Shown here: one piece after another, positions 9,991 to 21,834 of the stretch | Layout of the letters: each line of letters starts with the position of its first letter | Numbering within the stretch: position 1 is the first letter of the stretch | Origin: Prillingera fragicola | Lineage: Eukaryota; Basidiomycota; Tremellomycetes; Trichosporonales; Trichosporonaceae | Direction: 5' to 3' | NCBI GenBank assembly: GCA_002335605.1 | Contig: BEDY01000006.1 | Location: 992,001 to 1,056,000 of the forward strand | Length of the DNA: 64,000 bases | Notes under the pieces: model-generated | Seen by the model: the letters and a program-made list of their open reading frames with translations, nothing else | Told to the model about the DNA's origin: nothing | The model's database searches: none | Position numbers and translations under genes: made by a program

Positions 9991-12900
9991 TCACATGTAT
10001 CGTGTGTACGGGTTGGCCGGATACGCCTGGCCATAAAACGGTCGGGCAACAGCATACCCAGCCCCAGGTGGGGGTATGAACCGCGGCAAAGGCGCCCAGC
10101 CGGGCGCGACGCCGAGGGGCAGCATGCTGGGCATGCCCATCGGCAGGTTGGTGGTGCGCACGGGGCCAAGTCGGGGCATCATGCCCATTGTGAGTGGGGC
10201 TGGTGCGAAGAAGGGCCGGAAGAGCGGCAGGGGTGGTGGTGGTGGCAGTCGTGGGTGGTGCGGCTTTGGCCGGGCGAGGTGGGGATGTGGGCCGTCAAAG
10301 TCGATTTCACTCGCGTTTTGCCTGTATGGTCAGCTGGTGGCAGGGATTGGTACTCACTGTCGGCGGGCGGTGTGGCGCGGGGGAGCGGCATCGTGCTTAG
10401 GCTTGAGTTTGGGGGTGTTGAGCGTCGCCATGGAGGAGGCACGTCGTTTGTGGCGCAGAGCTTCCTCCTTTTCCTTGTTCTTGTCCGCGTGCTCGGTGCT
10501 GGTCGTCGACGACTCAAACTCGAGTTCCGATGATGCAGGCGAGGGTGCCGCAGACTGCTTGCTCGGAGACGACGAGCCGTGCTTGGACTTTGACTTGTCC
10601 GACTTGCCGTCGGTCTTCTTCTCAGCCTTTTTCTCCACCTTCTTGTCCGACGGCTTGCTCTCGCTCTTGCTCTTGTCCTCGGCCACGCTCTTAGTCTCGG
10701 GGTTGACGGTGATGTTCACGGTATGAGCCTGGGCCGGCTCTGGACCCGCCGGGGCAGGTACACCAGCAGAAATCGGCGTGGGCACACGCGAGGCAGGCTT
10801 GGCCGCGGTTACCTTGGGCTCATTACTCAGTGTAATGGTGTTACCGCCAGCGTTGATCGTGACCTCATTCTCCGTGGCAGCCTCCTTGGGCTGCGGCACC
10901 GCAGCGACGGCTCCTGGGGCGGGTGCGGGCGCAGCCACGGCAACAGGAGCAGGTGCAGGTGCAGCATCCTTCTGGCCGACATTTACCTCGATTTTGGGCT
11001 CGCCGTCGGGCTTCTGCGAGATCTCGACGCTGGTCGTGGCGGGAGGAGGGGTGGGGGTCTTTGCCATGGGAGCAGTCACAGGCGTCAGTGTGGCGACAGG
11101 CGAGCCCCTGGCCGGCAGAGGAATATGGGAGGGAGCCTGCTCCTCAGACTTGCTCTTCTTGCTCTTCTTTGACTTCTTGGACTTGGGAGGCGGCGAGACG
11201 TACTTCAAGGCCTTGTAGTCAACCATGGCAATGGGCTTGATGTCCTTGTATATCCTAGGAGCCGGCGCCACAGTGGTAGTCTCCGTGGTGACAGTCGTCT
11301 TGACTGTCTCGGCAGGGAGAGCGGCCGCGTTCTCAACGTTCTTGATGGGGACATTCGCCACCTTCTGCACCTCGGGTGGCGCGGTTGGGTGGGTTGTTGT
11401 CGTAGTAGTAGTGACCTTTGTCTCCACCACCTCAGGTTCTGGAAGCGTGGCAGACTTCTCGGGAGCTGCGACGCTGACGGCGGAGCCTCCCACCGGTCGC
11501 TTAGGCGTGAACACCTTCGGCGACTGCATCCTCGACTTGGTGGGGGACAGCGGCATGTGGCGGTTGGTGCCAAAATTCAGCGATTCGTCAACACCAGGGA
11601 GGGATACACAGTCCTGCTCGGGCGTGATCGGCTCGCCAGGGGACGGGGGAGAGGGTGGAGCGGTGAGCTTGTCGTTGGAGCCGTGACGTGGCGTCTGGGG
11701 AAGCTCGATGGACGCAGCCGTGCTGACTTCCGCGTCGAAGGAGGTATCACTACCACGGCGGACAGGCTCGTACTCTTTCAGCAGATCGATGAGCTCAGTT
11801 GAAGACAGCTCGTGCTCGGTCTTGGCCTTGATCGGAGACCACTGGCCAGCCTTGCTGGGCTCGGAAACGATACTGGCAGCGTGCTTGGTCTTGGGTGTCC
11901 AAGTGTGCCAGTCGTCTACGACGCTGCGCTTGAGCGGCTTGAAGGGCTCGATGGGTTCGAGTTCGACCGGATTGGCAATGTATGTGTCGTCAACTGTTGT
12001 CTTGGTCTGCGCTGCAGCGGTGAGGGTTTCAGATTGAAGAGTCTCGGTGGTTTCGCCTTTGGGGGTAAGCTCAGTAGCAGTGGCGATAGAGGCCGAAGAG
12101 GAAGGGACGGTGGCAGGGACAGGCTCCACAGTCTGGGACTCGCTAGGTCTGTTGTCGGCGTGCTCAACGCTAGTATCGCTCTCGACAGGCTTCTGTGACT
12201 GAATAACAACGGTGGGGATCTCGGTGGGTTCAATACGAGTAGCAACGTCCACAGAGGCAGGCTTTGGCTCCTCGGCAATCTGGACTGGTTCAATGGCAGC
12301 GACCAGGAATGGTTGGAGCTTGATCGGTGTAGCGAGTTGAGCAACTTGAACAATCTCAGCACCTTCAACCTCGTCGACAGTATTGATCTCAGCTGAACCG
12401 CGCACAGACACGTCTGCGGGTCGAATCGGCGCCGCAGAGTCAGCCTCCTTAGGGCAGACAGATGGCTCGAGCTCGAGCTCGGGGATGTCGATAGGGTCTG
12501 TGACAGGGACAATGCTGGCTTGCTCCTCAGGCAGGTCGGAGAGTGGGACAAGTGGGACGATGGGATCGATCGTCTTGGGTGATATTTGAGCAGTCGATAA
12601 CTCGAAAGGGGCTGTCTCCTGGTCAGTGAACGTATCAGCAGGCTCCTCGCCAGCTACTGCAATGACCGCTGGGAGGGAAGTCTCCTGACCAGGAGTCGTG
12701 ATCTCGTCGACGGGTGGGGTGTCGACCTCTGTGTCGACTTCCTGAGCCTGAACAACGTCAGGCTTCTCCTCGATTTCAGCAGTGGGCTCTCCGTCGACAA
12801 GCCCAGTAACGGACTCGAGCTCTGAAGGCACTACGGCCTCGATGATCTCCTCGGGAAGCGCAGCGGATGTACTGCCTGGCTCCGATACGAGCGAGGACTC

Positions 12901-14773
12901 GTCGATGAAGAACCGGGTCTTTGAGATCTGGGATAAGTAAGCAAGCTGCAAAATCAACAAGAACACTCACAGTGACACCTTTGTGCAGCTCGGACGCAAC
13001 GTCGACTCTGGGCGTGTGGATGGGTGCGGGCGGCAGGGCGTCGATCAACGCCGCCGTCGATGCGGACACGGGTGTAGCGGCAGGCAGGACTTGGGCGACA
13101 GCCTCCAGCTCGGCAACAGGAATAGGACACAAACTCTCGATCAGCTCAGGCTCAAAGTCAAGCTGGCGGGCAGCGACAGCAAACGAAGTGAATGCTGTCT
13201 CAACCTCGTCGCCGCCGTTGTCGTCGTCCTCAACAAGAGTCTTGGCGTCGGCAGCCTCACGCTCGATATCAGCGACAAGGGCCTCAAGCTCAGCCTGCGA
13301 GTCGTCGCCGTCGTCGTCGTCTGCAAAGGCGGTGGGAAGAGCGTTGTAGACAGCAGGACCCTGCTCGAGCGCTGCCCCCAAGGACCACACGGACGCTGCC
13401 CCTTCGTCTTCTGCTTCCTCCTCCTCGCCCACAGCAAGGACAGGTCCCAGCTCGGGCACCGGCATGAGCGGATGTGAGTGGCGCTGCTCGTCCACTGCCT
13501 CCCGGACAGCCAAGGGACGCACAAGCTCCGCATCCGTGATGACGAATGCATACGGGGTGCGTGGGGAGCGCGAGGGTGTGTAGGAGCGCGGCGAGGTCGT
13601 AGCACTAGGCAAAGCCGACATGGAAGCCGAGCCAGCGCCATGGATCGGGGGGTCGTAACCTCCCACACGCGGCGGGCGGGGCACGGGCAGGCGGAACGAC
13701 TCGCTGTCCGCGACGAGCATGAGGGGTGGCTCGGCGTGCTCGTGGCGGTGCTCGTGTCGCCCGAGATGCAGCAGGTCACTGGTCGAAAGGCTAAACCTGC
13801 TTGCTGCGCCCGAATGACCCGAGCAGCTGCGCGTGCTGTTCTTGCTCGAAAAGGAGCGTAAAGAGCGGATCGACTCGGAGAAGGACCGGAGCGAGCTCGT
13901 TCGTTTGCGCGGTGGGACAGCGCCGCTGAAGGGCTCAATACCGGCGAGTTCCTTGGCGGTTGGGGAGAGACTGAGGACGCTCAAGCTCGCGAGCGCGTTC
14001 TTGCCCATTGACGGCGAGCTCTGGGCACAAGAGGGAAAGCCAGCTGATACCGAACGGCCGCTACGGGATGCCTCTGGCTTACAGTCGGACTTGGGCGGGG
14101 AACAGTGGACAGCGTTCATCGAGTTCCGAGTTTTAGGCAGCGGCGCTGGCAGCGATATGGGTGCTGCGAACTCGGCCTTGCGTTGCCTCTCGGCCTCCTC
14201 CTTTGCCTTGCTCTCACGCGCCCTTTTCTCCTTGCTCGGCGACGTCGTGAACCCCTGAAGAACAGCCTTGACGCTCTTGCGCGACATGAGCTTGCTCCTC
14301 GGCGACTCGACGGCCGCGCCGAGGCTCGGGCTGCGAGGCGGCCCAGTCAAATGGGATGATGTCGGGGCAGCAACGTCTGGCCGAGGCCTTGCAGCCACCA
14401 TGTCCTCAGCGAGCGAGCTAGCAGGCTCATGAGTCGTGGGCGGGGGGTGGGACGACGCACGGGACGGATGGGGAATACGGGAGGTGATGCGCTGCCTGAA
14501 ACTCGTGGTGCGAGAGCGTTCCGGCGAGCGACCCGGCGAGCGACCCGGCGAGCGACCCGGCGAGCCCATCTGCGGCGGCGAGTGATGTATTGGTTCGTCG
14601 GCCTTGAAGACTTCTGACCATGTGAGGCTGTCGCGTTTCCGCGGTGTTGCTAGGTCGTGGTGCTCGCCATCCCGTGGGATCACGTTGTGAAGTTCGTGCT
14701 GGTCGCCAGGCTGGTGAGTTGGCTCCCTGCGGGGAAGCGACGAGAGGCGCGGAGTGGTAGGGGCGGACGCCAT
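9991..14773 (-). CDS. Large disordered Ser/Pro/Glu-rich protein
   Basis: Exons on the minus strand: 14773-12971, 12927-10358, 10321-9991; introns are 43 and 36 nt with GTGAGT donors. The total is 1567 residues, start ATG at 14773. Splicing of the last exon removes an early stop and adds a C terminus rich in His, Pro, Met and aromatic residues (PRLPPPPPLPLF, TNLPMGMPSM) ending in NPYTRYM. The rest is low complexity: an N-terminal SP/RSP region (four GRSP-type repeats), Ser-rich basic stretches, a long acidic middle with many VEP/PVE motifs, then Pro/Ala-rich, Lys/Ser-rich segments (KSKKSKKSKKSK, KKVEKKAEKKTDGKSDKSKSK). No catalytic domain is visible. Multiple SP/TP sites suggest kinase regulation and the basic clusters suggest nuclear or cytoskeletal location; both are inference. 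Function unknown. Confidence 0.7.
14521..14568 (-). repeat. 12-bp coding repeat (GRSP)
   Basis: About four head-to-tail copies of a 12-bp unit (GCGACCCGGCGA on the + strand) encode Gly-Arg-Ser-Pro repeats near the N terminus of the large disordered protein. Confidence 0.85.
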
Positions 14774-15324
14774 GCTGGGCGGGCGGCCTATGATTGTGCG
14801 ATGGGGGTAGTGGATCTGGATGCGACGGGGTGGAGGTGTTGTACAGCTGCGAAGCAGTCAGTTGTACAATCGTTTCGTCGGCGTCGGCGTGGTTGTGGTC
14901 GTGATAGATCAGATGTCAAAGTGTTGGTGCATGCGTACGTCAGTAGATCCAAATACATGTATAGCAGCATCAGTGCAAGACTGCCAACCCAATGGACAAT
15001 GAGTGGGTGTCGGCGCCGGGTGGAGTCGCTGCAGATCGCCTTGGCTGCTGGACCTAAGGCAGGAGACCGCCGCCGCACGGAGGTGAGCGTGGGTGTGGCC
15101 ATGCTGCTCGCTGACTGGCTGCGCAGGACCAGAGGTAGTCACTGGTTCAGGCGTGCTCGCGACCGATGGACGGGAAGCAGAACAATAGATGGTGGACAAT
15201 GAGAACACCGAGACTCTTGTTCCGGCTTTTGCCGACATCCGTCCCTATTAAGGCCAGAGTTCAATACCTTTGTCACAATACAAAAAACAATAGTCGTTGA
15301 GTCGTCGTACACCACCAATCAATG
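14774..15324. other. Promoter region of the large disordered protein; 3' flank of SLX4
   Basis: Nothing coding was found. Short frames overlap the presumed 5' leader only. Confidence 0.5.
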
Positions 15325-18167
15325 CTAGCGGCGCTTCTTCTGCCGCGACCGTGGGGCCGTAGGGTCGCTAGTGTAGTACGACACGCCCTGCGTCGTCAGT
15401 TGGATGTCGTCGGCGTCGGCGCCAAGTGCCACACTGCCCACCAGCCCTGGTCTCGCAACCATGGGTATGCCATGGGCAGCAAGCTATGCGTGCAGAGTGC
15501 CATAGCACACAAAGCACACGATCATGCGAGGCACATGGACGGGAAAACCACTCACCCGTGAATCAAGAAACCGCTTCAAGTGAGCCTTCCATCCCACACC
15601 TTTTGCCCCAGCGTCCACAGCGCGCTGCACGACCTCGTCAAACGGCAGCGGCTCGTATCGGAGTACACGGCACAGCAGCTCCTCATCCTCCATGACCATG
15701 CCGTGGAAGATGGCGTAGAGCGATGCTATGTCCTCGGACAGGCCTGGTTCCAGTACCGGCGCCGGCACTGAAGCCGAGCGTGCCGCGGCCAATGCCACTG
15801 ACGCAGTTTGCGTGCCTCTCGTGCCCTTCCGTTTCGGTGTCGTGGGCCTTGGTGTGGCCTTGTTCTTGCTGGTGCTCGCAGCCGCCTCACCGTACGTGGC
15901 TATCCAACACTCCTTGGCGACTTGGACCAGAGCAGCTTTGTTATTGCTAGATCGAAATCCGTAGCCCTTGATGAGTTGCTGAAGCCTTGGAACGGTCCAC
16001 GCAGAATAAGCCGGCATCTTGAGCGCCGGCACAGCAAGCGTTTGGCCGTCGTCGTCGCTCGCGTCGAGGTCGAAGTATTCTCGTTCTTCTTCCTGGTCGG
16101 CTTCGTCCCGCGCATCGCCTTCGTCGTTGCTGTCGGCGCCCTCATCATCGGCGACGTCGTCGAGGTCAAACACCTCGCGCTCATCATCCTCGTCATCCCC
16201 GACCTCCCCGTCCCAGACCATCTCAGCATCCGCACCCCAGTCGTCATCACTAACAATCTCGGCCTCGCTGACCTCGGGCTCACTAACCGGTGCAGCCCCC
16301 TCACCAATATACTCAACACTCTCATCTGCCTCCCAGCGTAACACCGCATCACGGACCAACCGCTCCTCTTCTCCGCGTCTAGAGCTCGCAGCAAGAGGCG
16401 ACTCATCCGGCGAAACAGTCATATCCACATCAACCCTCCGCGGAGTCACCACCGCTCCCCTCCGCCTCGCAGGTGTTGGCGACTCGCTCCTCTCTCTCCC
16501 CACACCACGGACAGCACGAACGGGACTCGAGATGTAGAAGGCCTCGAGCGCGTCCGACGGGGGCTCCGCCCCCTCACTAGGCGTGTGCGGCCATTGCGAG
16601 CGCGAACGCGATAGCCCGTCTGCGCGCCCCCGCGCCTCCGTCTTTGCTGACTCCCTTAGCTCCGGGACAGCGGGCGGAGTCGCCCGCGCTGTCCCTCGAC
16701 TGAAAGGGGGTGCTGGAGCTTGAGCTGGAGGTACTGGGGGAGTTGAACGATACGGACGTGTAGGACGTCATGTGAAGCGGAGTGTTGGCAGCTGGCAGCT
16801 GGGCTAGAGGTGCGCGTGGCGACCGCGAGTGCTGGGTGCTGGACGATGGACGCTGGGAGGGCATGTAGAAACCTCCGCTGGAGTCATCGTGTTGCTCGAG
16901 CTGGTCTTCAGCGTAAGCAATGGCGGCTCGACGCGCTCTTTTGGCCTCCTCGCGTGAAATTTCGTCGCGGACTTGCTGTGTTAGGCCGAGCGATGGTGGA
17001 GCGCGAGGCATAATCGATTCGGCTTCTGAAGTCTGCGGACGGTGCGGGCGAGCAAACTCGCTGGCCAACGTGGATTCATCGCCCAGCGGCTGAGTCGGTG
17101 GAAATTCGGGCGACGGTGAGCGTGTGGGCGAGCGCGAGAGAGAGCGAGACACGGTTCTAGAGCGTGTGGGCGAACGGTCCAAGCCACGCTTGCGCGGGCT
17201 GATACGAGCGCCGACTACATCGCACGCACGCTCGTCTACCTCGTCGGCGTATATTTCCCCGCGGTTTTCTGGAGCCTTGAGGGTCATGAGCTTGAGGCGG
17301 GCTGCAGGTTTGCGAGCCTTGGTGCGACCAGACTTCTGGATGATGATCTCAGCCTCGGGGTCGGCATAGTTGAGGTTTGGGTCAAAGCCGTGGCTCGCTT
17401 GGTGAAGTTGATGGGCCATGAGGGTACGGTCTTGACGAGGGTGGAGGGCCTCAACCAGAAGAGCCTGGAGATCGGGCGGCGCATTGGGTGGGCGATATAG
17501 TGGAGGTCTGCAAGTAGACAGGTGGCGCTGAGGTCAGCCACAGCCTACACACAGTACTCACCCAACGGGCATTTCCGCTGTCCTTTTTCTTGAATTTTGA
17601 ATGACAGACAACACAAAATTTGAGTTTAAGAAGTACAGCAGGCTTTCCCAGCCAGTCGGGTGGTGGCACTTCGGCCAGTGGCGCGTGGAGAGGAAGAGGT
17701 GGGACAGCTGTCGACACAGAACCGATGGCGGGAGCAGAGGCCGTCATGCGAGGTGTACGCGAGACCGACACTTTGGACGCAGTTGTTGTGCTACCTTGAT
17801 ACGAGAACCTACTAGCCAACGCCTTGGCAGTCGTTTCGCGAATGAAGACGACTTCATCATCCTCTTCGTCCTCGAGGGCAGCGAGGCGTTGGCGTTTGGG
17901 ACGTCCTGGCTTGCGGCGAACGGGCACGGGTTGATGCGATGGGCCTGGAGCATCTAGTGCGACGATATCATCGTCATCTTGATCTATGATAGTAGTCTGA
18001 GTGTTGGAACGCGTGAGAACTGCGGGTGCTGATGCAATTGGTGTTTGTTGTTGCGTGGAGCCAGACCTGGACCTCGATGGCTGTCGCTGTTGTGGAGGTG
18101 GGTCGATGATTATTGGTTCGTCGGAAGAGGTCGACTCTAGTCCCCTAGAGCCTGTACCCCGGACCAT
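15325..18167 (-). CDS. SLX4: SLX4-like structure-specific endonuclease subunit
   Basis: Scaffold of the SLX1-SLX4 nuclease, which cuts branched DNA in the nucleus. Exon 1 is 18167-17562. After a 34-nt intron, exon 2 starts at 17527, and this splice creates a UBZ-type zinc finger (FCVVC, then RHLSTC). The long middle is Ser/Arg/Pro-rich with an acidic block. The C-terminal SLX4 domain includes PAYSAWTVPRLQQLIKGYGF and the later LPFDEVVQRAV/HLKRFLDSR region. A 72-nt intron (15555-15484) leads to a last exon 15483-15325 ending in a GVSYYTS stretch and a basic RQKKRR tip. One joint is uncertain: the frame changes between about 16770 and 16640. An 88-nt intron at 16734-16647 (GTACCT...CTAAGGGAGTCAG) fits phase and would give 882 residues, but a sequence error is also possible. 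Family call rests on the zinc finger plus C-terminal domain. Confidence 0.75.
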
Positions 18168-18714
18168 TTCAAGAGTACTAGAACGTGCAAGATATCAAGA
18201 AAAGAATACGGTTTGGTAAAGAGTGAGAGGAGCAAACGCAGTGCCTCGCGTGTCAACATTGCTGGCAGTGGCAAAATCACGTGCACATGGAGACCCCACA
18301 CGCGGAAACGGGAACACGACACGACTGGGGCGACGACGACGGCACAGGTGGTAGCGAGCACGTATGCATGCATGGGACACCAGGGAGCAGCAGGAAGGTC
18401 AGGGCTCTGGGAAGCATAGCGTAGGCCCAAGAAGCGTGGGCATGCGGCTGCGGCCATCCATCCTCTGTCCCTTTGCCTGTGGCCTGGTGCCACCGAACGG
18501 GACCTGGCTGCCCGCAATGATCTCTCGTTGGAGTGTGCTCGCCGCCACCGTCTGTTGCACCATCCACCTTTCTTGGCAGTATTCTAGTCTTGCAAATGGC
18601 AAACCCAAACAACAACGTACCCCCACCGGCACACACTACCCGAGATCATGCCCAAGGTACAGCCACTCCTTGCTTACTTGCCTCTCCACCTAGCTTGCTC
18701 ACACCTACACAGTA
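18168..18714. promoter_or_regulatory. Divergent promoter between SLX4 and the MATH/BTB gene
   Basis: A 547-bp head-to-head intergenic region. No coding frame is convincing. The end near 18,650-18,714 is pyrimidine-rich, like a fungal transcription start zone. No clear TATA box was seen. Confidence 0.5.
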
Positions 18715-20868
18715 ATGCCTCCCGCAGGACAGGCCGGCGCAACAGTGCCGAGCACCACGTCTGCGCTCGAGTTTGCCGAGACGACGTCGGTTTCTCTGGA
18801 ATGGAGGCTCACGGGCCTCCGCGCAATGTACGAGAGCAGCAAAGGAGACTCCAAATCGTGCGTATGACACGGTGCGCGAAAGTTGGTGCGCACAGTCCCA
18901 TCCGGCTCACCTCCTGTCCAGCAAGTGCATCAAGTCGGCCATCTTTGGCGACCCAGACAATCTCTGGGAAGTGCTGTGGTATCCCAACTCGGGCGTGCAG
19001 GGCGGCGAATATGCGAGTCTCTACCTGTCGTGTGTGGTAAGTCTACGAACGACGTACCCGGCTCACACCACCGCAGCCGACTCAGCAGGAGCGCGATTTG
19101 GGCGTCGGCAACAAGTGGATCCGCAAGGGACTGTGGTGGTTCCGCTTCGAAGTAAAGGTGCCCGAGGAGCGCAGCGGCAAGTTCACTGGCCTGGCGAGCA
19201 AGGACGCGAGTGATCACACGTTTGCGGTCAAGACAGCCAACTGGGGATGGCAGCAGTTTGCCAAGCGCGACCAGCTGTTCCTTCACCCGTCTGTCGTTGC
19301 TGCCGACACTTTTACAATTGTGTGCACAATCTCGGCCCAGCCACAGCCGCCCGCGGGCTACTGGCTCGGCATGGGAAACCTCGCGGGCATGCGTGCGAGT
19401 GCCCTCGGTGCGCCCCCCAACGGCGCATGGTACGGAGGCGATGGCGCAAGCGGTGGTGTCGCTGGCGGCACTATGGCTGCGGGAGGTCCAAAGCGCGTTG
19501 TGCCAAAGGATCTTGTCTCTGCCGTTGGCGACATGCTCGACGACCCGTTATACTCGGATATTGAGTTCATCATCCCTGCACCCAGCCTCGCTGCGCGAGG
19601 GCTGGCTGGCGAAAGACCTCCACCTCGGCGAATCTACGCCAACAAGAAGCTGCTCAGCCGCTGCGAGTATTTTGAGGCCATGTTCCACGGCGGCTTCGGC
19701 GAGGTGGAGGGTATGAGCGATATCGTGAGTTGAGTTTTGGAACAGAGCTGACCCGACCCCAGGGTGACTACGAGGACGACTTTGATGTGCTGTCCGACTC
19801 GGACGAGGAGGACGAAGCCGATGACCTCCTTTCCGGGCCCTACGCCGCGGGAACAACCAGTACTACGCGTGACGTCTCTCCAGTTCGCGCAAGCTTTACG
19901 CGCACGGCGTCTGGTGAGACTGACACACGTATGCCCGACCTCAGTGGGGACGAGAGCATGGAGGGCACGTCAGAGAGTGAGGCAGACGGTGCGACGGCGG
20001 TGTCCAGCTCGGCCAGCGCTGCTGCCGCAACGGACATTGTCGAGCGCAACGACGGAGAAGGCGGCGACGACGCGCCAGCCGAGCATCCCATGCGTGCCCC
20101 GCAGCGCAAAAAGGTTCCTCCCACCCCAACCGCTCCGCCCCGCGGCACAGCACCAGCACACCTCGTCCCCGTCCTTGGTCCCAAGAAGACACGGGCAGTT
20201 GTCCGCGACGCAGCATGGAGTACATGGTGGGCGGTCCTGTACTGGCTATACACGGATACCATCTACTTTGCGCCGCTTTCGTCGTCGTTCACAGCCAAGC
20301 CAGCTCGCCACTCCCGCTCAGGCTCCGCGTCGGGCATACCCACACCAGAGCCACGGAGCAGGCGCGAGTGGATCGCCCAATGGCTCGTGGAGCGCGGTCT
20401 TGCAGCACCAGACCCGACCGGACTGGGTCTACTGGACCCACACAATTCGCCACCAACCGGTCCACGCCCCGTGTCCGCCAAGGCAGTCTACAGGTTGGCC
20501 GACAAGCTCGATCTGCCCGCGCTCAAGCTGCGGGCGTTCCAGCATATTTGCTCGCAGCTTACCGCGGCGAATATTCCCGCAGAGGTGTTTTCGAGGTTTA
20601 GCTCGACATTTGAGGATGTCAGGAAGGTAAGCACGAGCGAGAGCACGGCGCATTCGCTGACCCCTGCAGGTGCAAGTGGCCTTCTTCCTCAAGCACTGGG
20701 CCGAGATCAAGAAATCCGAGACGATGCAGAATATCTGGAAGCAGATCCGGGATGGCAAGCACGTGGGATTCGAGGAGGGTGAGTCTGCGCCCACAAAGTC
20801 AAGGAGACGCAGCTGACAGAACAGTGTGGCCGCTCATTGTCGGCCAGCTCGATTTCCGGCCGTCATAG
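18715..20868 (+). CDS. MATH/BTB-domain protein, probable CUL3 substrate adaptor
   Basis: Six exons: 18715-18857, 18922-19036, 19077-19724, 19763-20626, 20670-20778, 20825-20868; 640 residues, phases agree. The N-terminal part reads as a MATH/TRAF-like sandwich (VSLEWRLTGLRAMYESS, DNLWEVLWYPNSG, WWFRFEVKV). A BTB/POZ domain starts at DPLYSDIEFIIP and continues with RRIYANKKLLSRCEYFEAMF. The BTB fold is then interrupted by about 150 residues of acidic and Ser-rich sequence before its continuation at WWAVLYWLYTDTIYFAPL. A BACK-like helical end follows (YRLADKLDLPALKLRAFQHI and later VQVAFFLKHWAEIKK). Members of this class recruit substrates to cullin-3 ubiquitin ligases, so that role is inferred from the family. 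Confidence 0.8.
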
Positions 20869-21115
20869 GCAGGAGAGCGGGGTGCATGGGGAGGTCATTC
20901 TTGTACGTTATGTGTATCTGTTGCATGTCATTGCCTATCTTGAGCAGTGGGTTCAGCCAGACGCTGAATGTGCTGCTCACGGGCACTGGCGCCCAGCAAA
21001 TGCTCACATGCTGCATAAAGATACACGCACGCACATGGCGGCAAGAATCAGTTTCTGCTCCGTCTACTACTACTGCCAAGTGCTCCCTTTTCTCTGCTAG
21101 TAAGGGCAAAAGTCT

Positions 21116-21686
21116 CTACTTGGGCTTGTCGTCACCGGTCGAGCCCTTGGAGAACATCTGGCTGACAGTCTGGGGGGAGAGCTCAATGCCGGCGTCCTGG
21201 AGCTGCTGCATGAGCTGGGGGAGTCAGCTGCCGTGCCTACGCCGTAGAGTGAACAGGATGGTGCGCTGTGCTGTCGTCGCCTGTAGGACTGCGCCAAGCT
21301 TGCTCTACCGGCTGCGGTGTAACTCACGTTCTGTCCGGCCTCCCTAATCTCAGCGTCCATACCGAGCTTGAGCATGACGACAGGCGAGGGGGGCTTGCTG
21401 AGGTCGACGCCTGGGGGATGAGCGGCCTTCTCTGTAGCCTTCAAAGCGGAAACATACCCTTGGACTGCATGACCTCGCCGAGCTTGATGACAGCATTCCT
21501 AGCGCCCTCGTGGTGCTGGAGCTTGTTCCTCAGCTCTGCGAAGCGGGGGTCGTCCTCGAGAGGGTTCGTGGGCTGCTCTGACGCGCGGAGGGTCGTGGAC
21601 GCGTGCAGGCTGCGCACGGCCGGAAGGGCGCGGGGAGCGGCGACGGCGCGGAGGGCGGTGGTGCGGAGGAGGGCGCGGGGGAACAT
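21116..21686 (-). CDS. Small mitochondrial protein of unknown function
   Basis: Exons 21686-21458, 21410-21328 and 21214-21116, introns 47 and 113 nt, 136 residues, phases agree. The N terminus is a clear mitochondrial presequence: MFPRALLRTTALRAVAAPRA, Arg/Ala-rich without acids, followed by RSLHASTTLRAS, which resembles a processing site. The mature part is short, hydrophilic and helical (FAELRNKLQHHEGARNAV, IREAGQNLMQQLQDAGIE) and ends in GDDKPK. I do not recognise the family. It shares a 148-bp divergent promoter region with the MRH-domain gene. Confidence 0.7.
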
Positions 21687-21834
21687 TCTTTTGGTACTCG
21701 TCGAGTATAGTGAGATTGAGATGCAGGTGGAGGAGGATATGAACCAGATTGTGGAGTGGGTGAGATGTTGGTCACGTGTGTTTACGTAATAATGTTTGAT
21801 GACGTTGCGTTGTTTGAGAAGCGGTGTTTCAACC
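21687..21834. promoter_or_regulatory. Compact bidirectional promoter (148 bp)
   Basis: Only 148 bp separate the start codons of the minus-strand mitochondrial protein and the plus-strand MRH protein, so both promoters and both leaders must fit or overlap here. The centre reads as an AT-richer stretch within GC-rich DNA. Confidence 0.6.
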
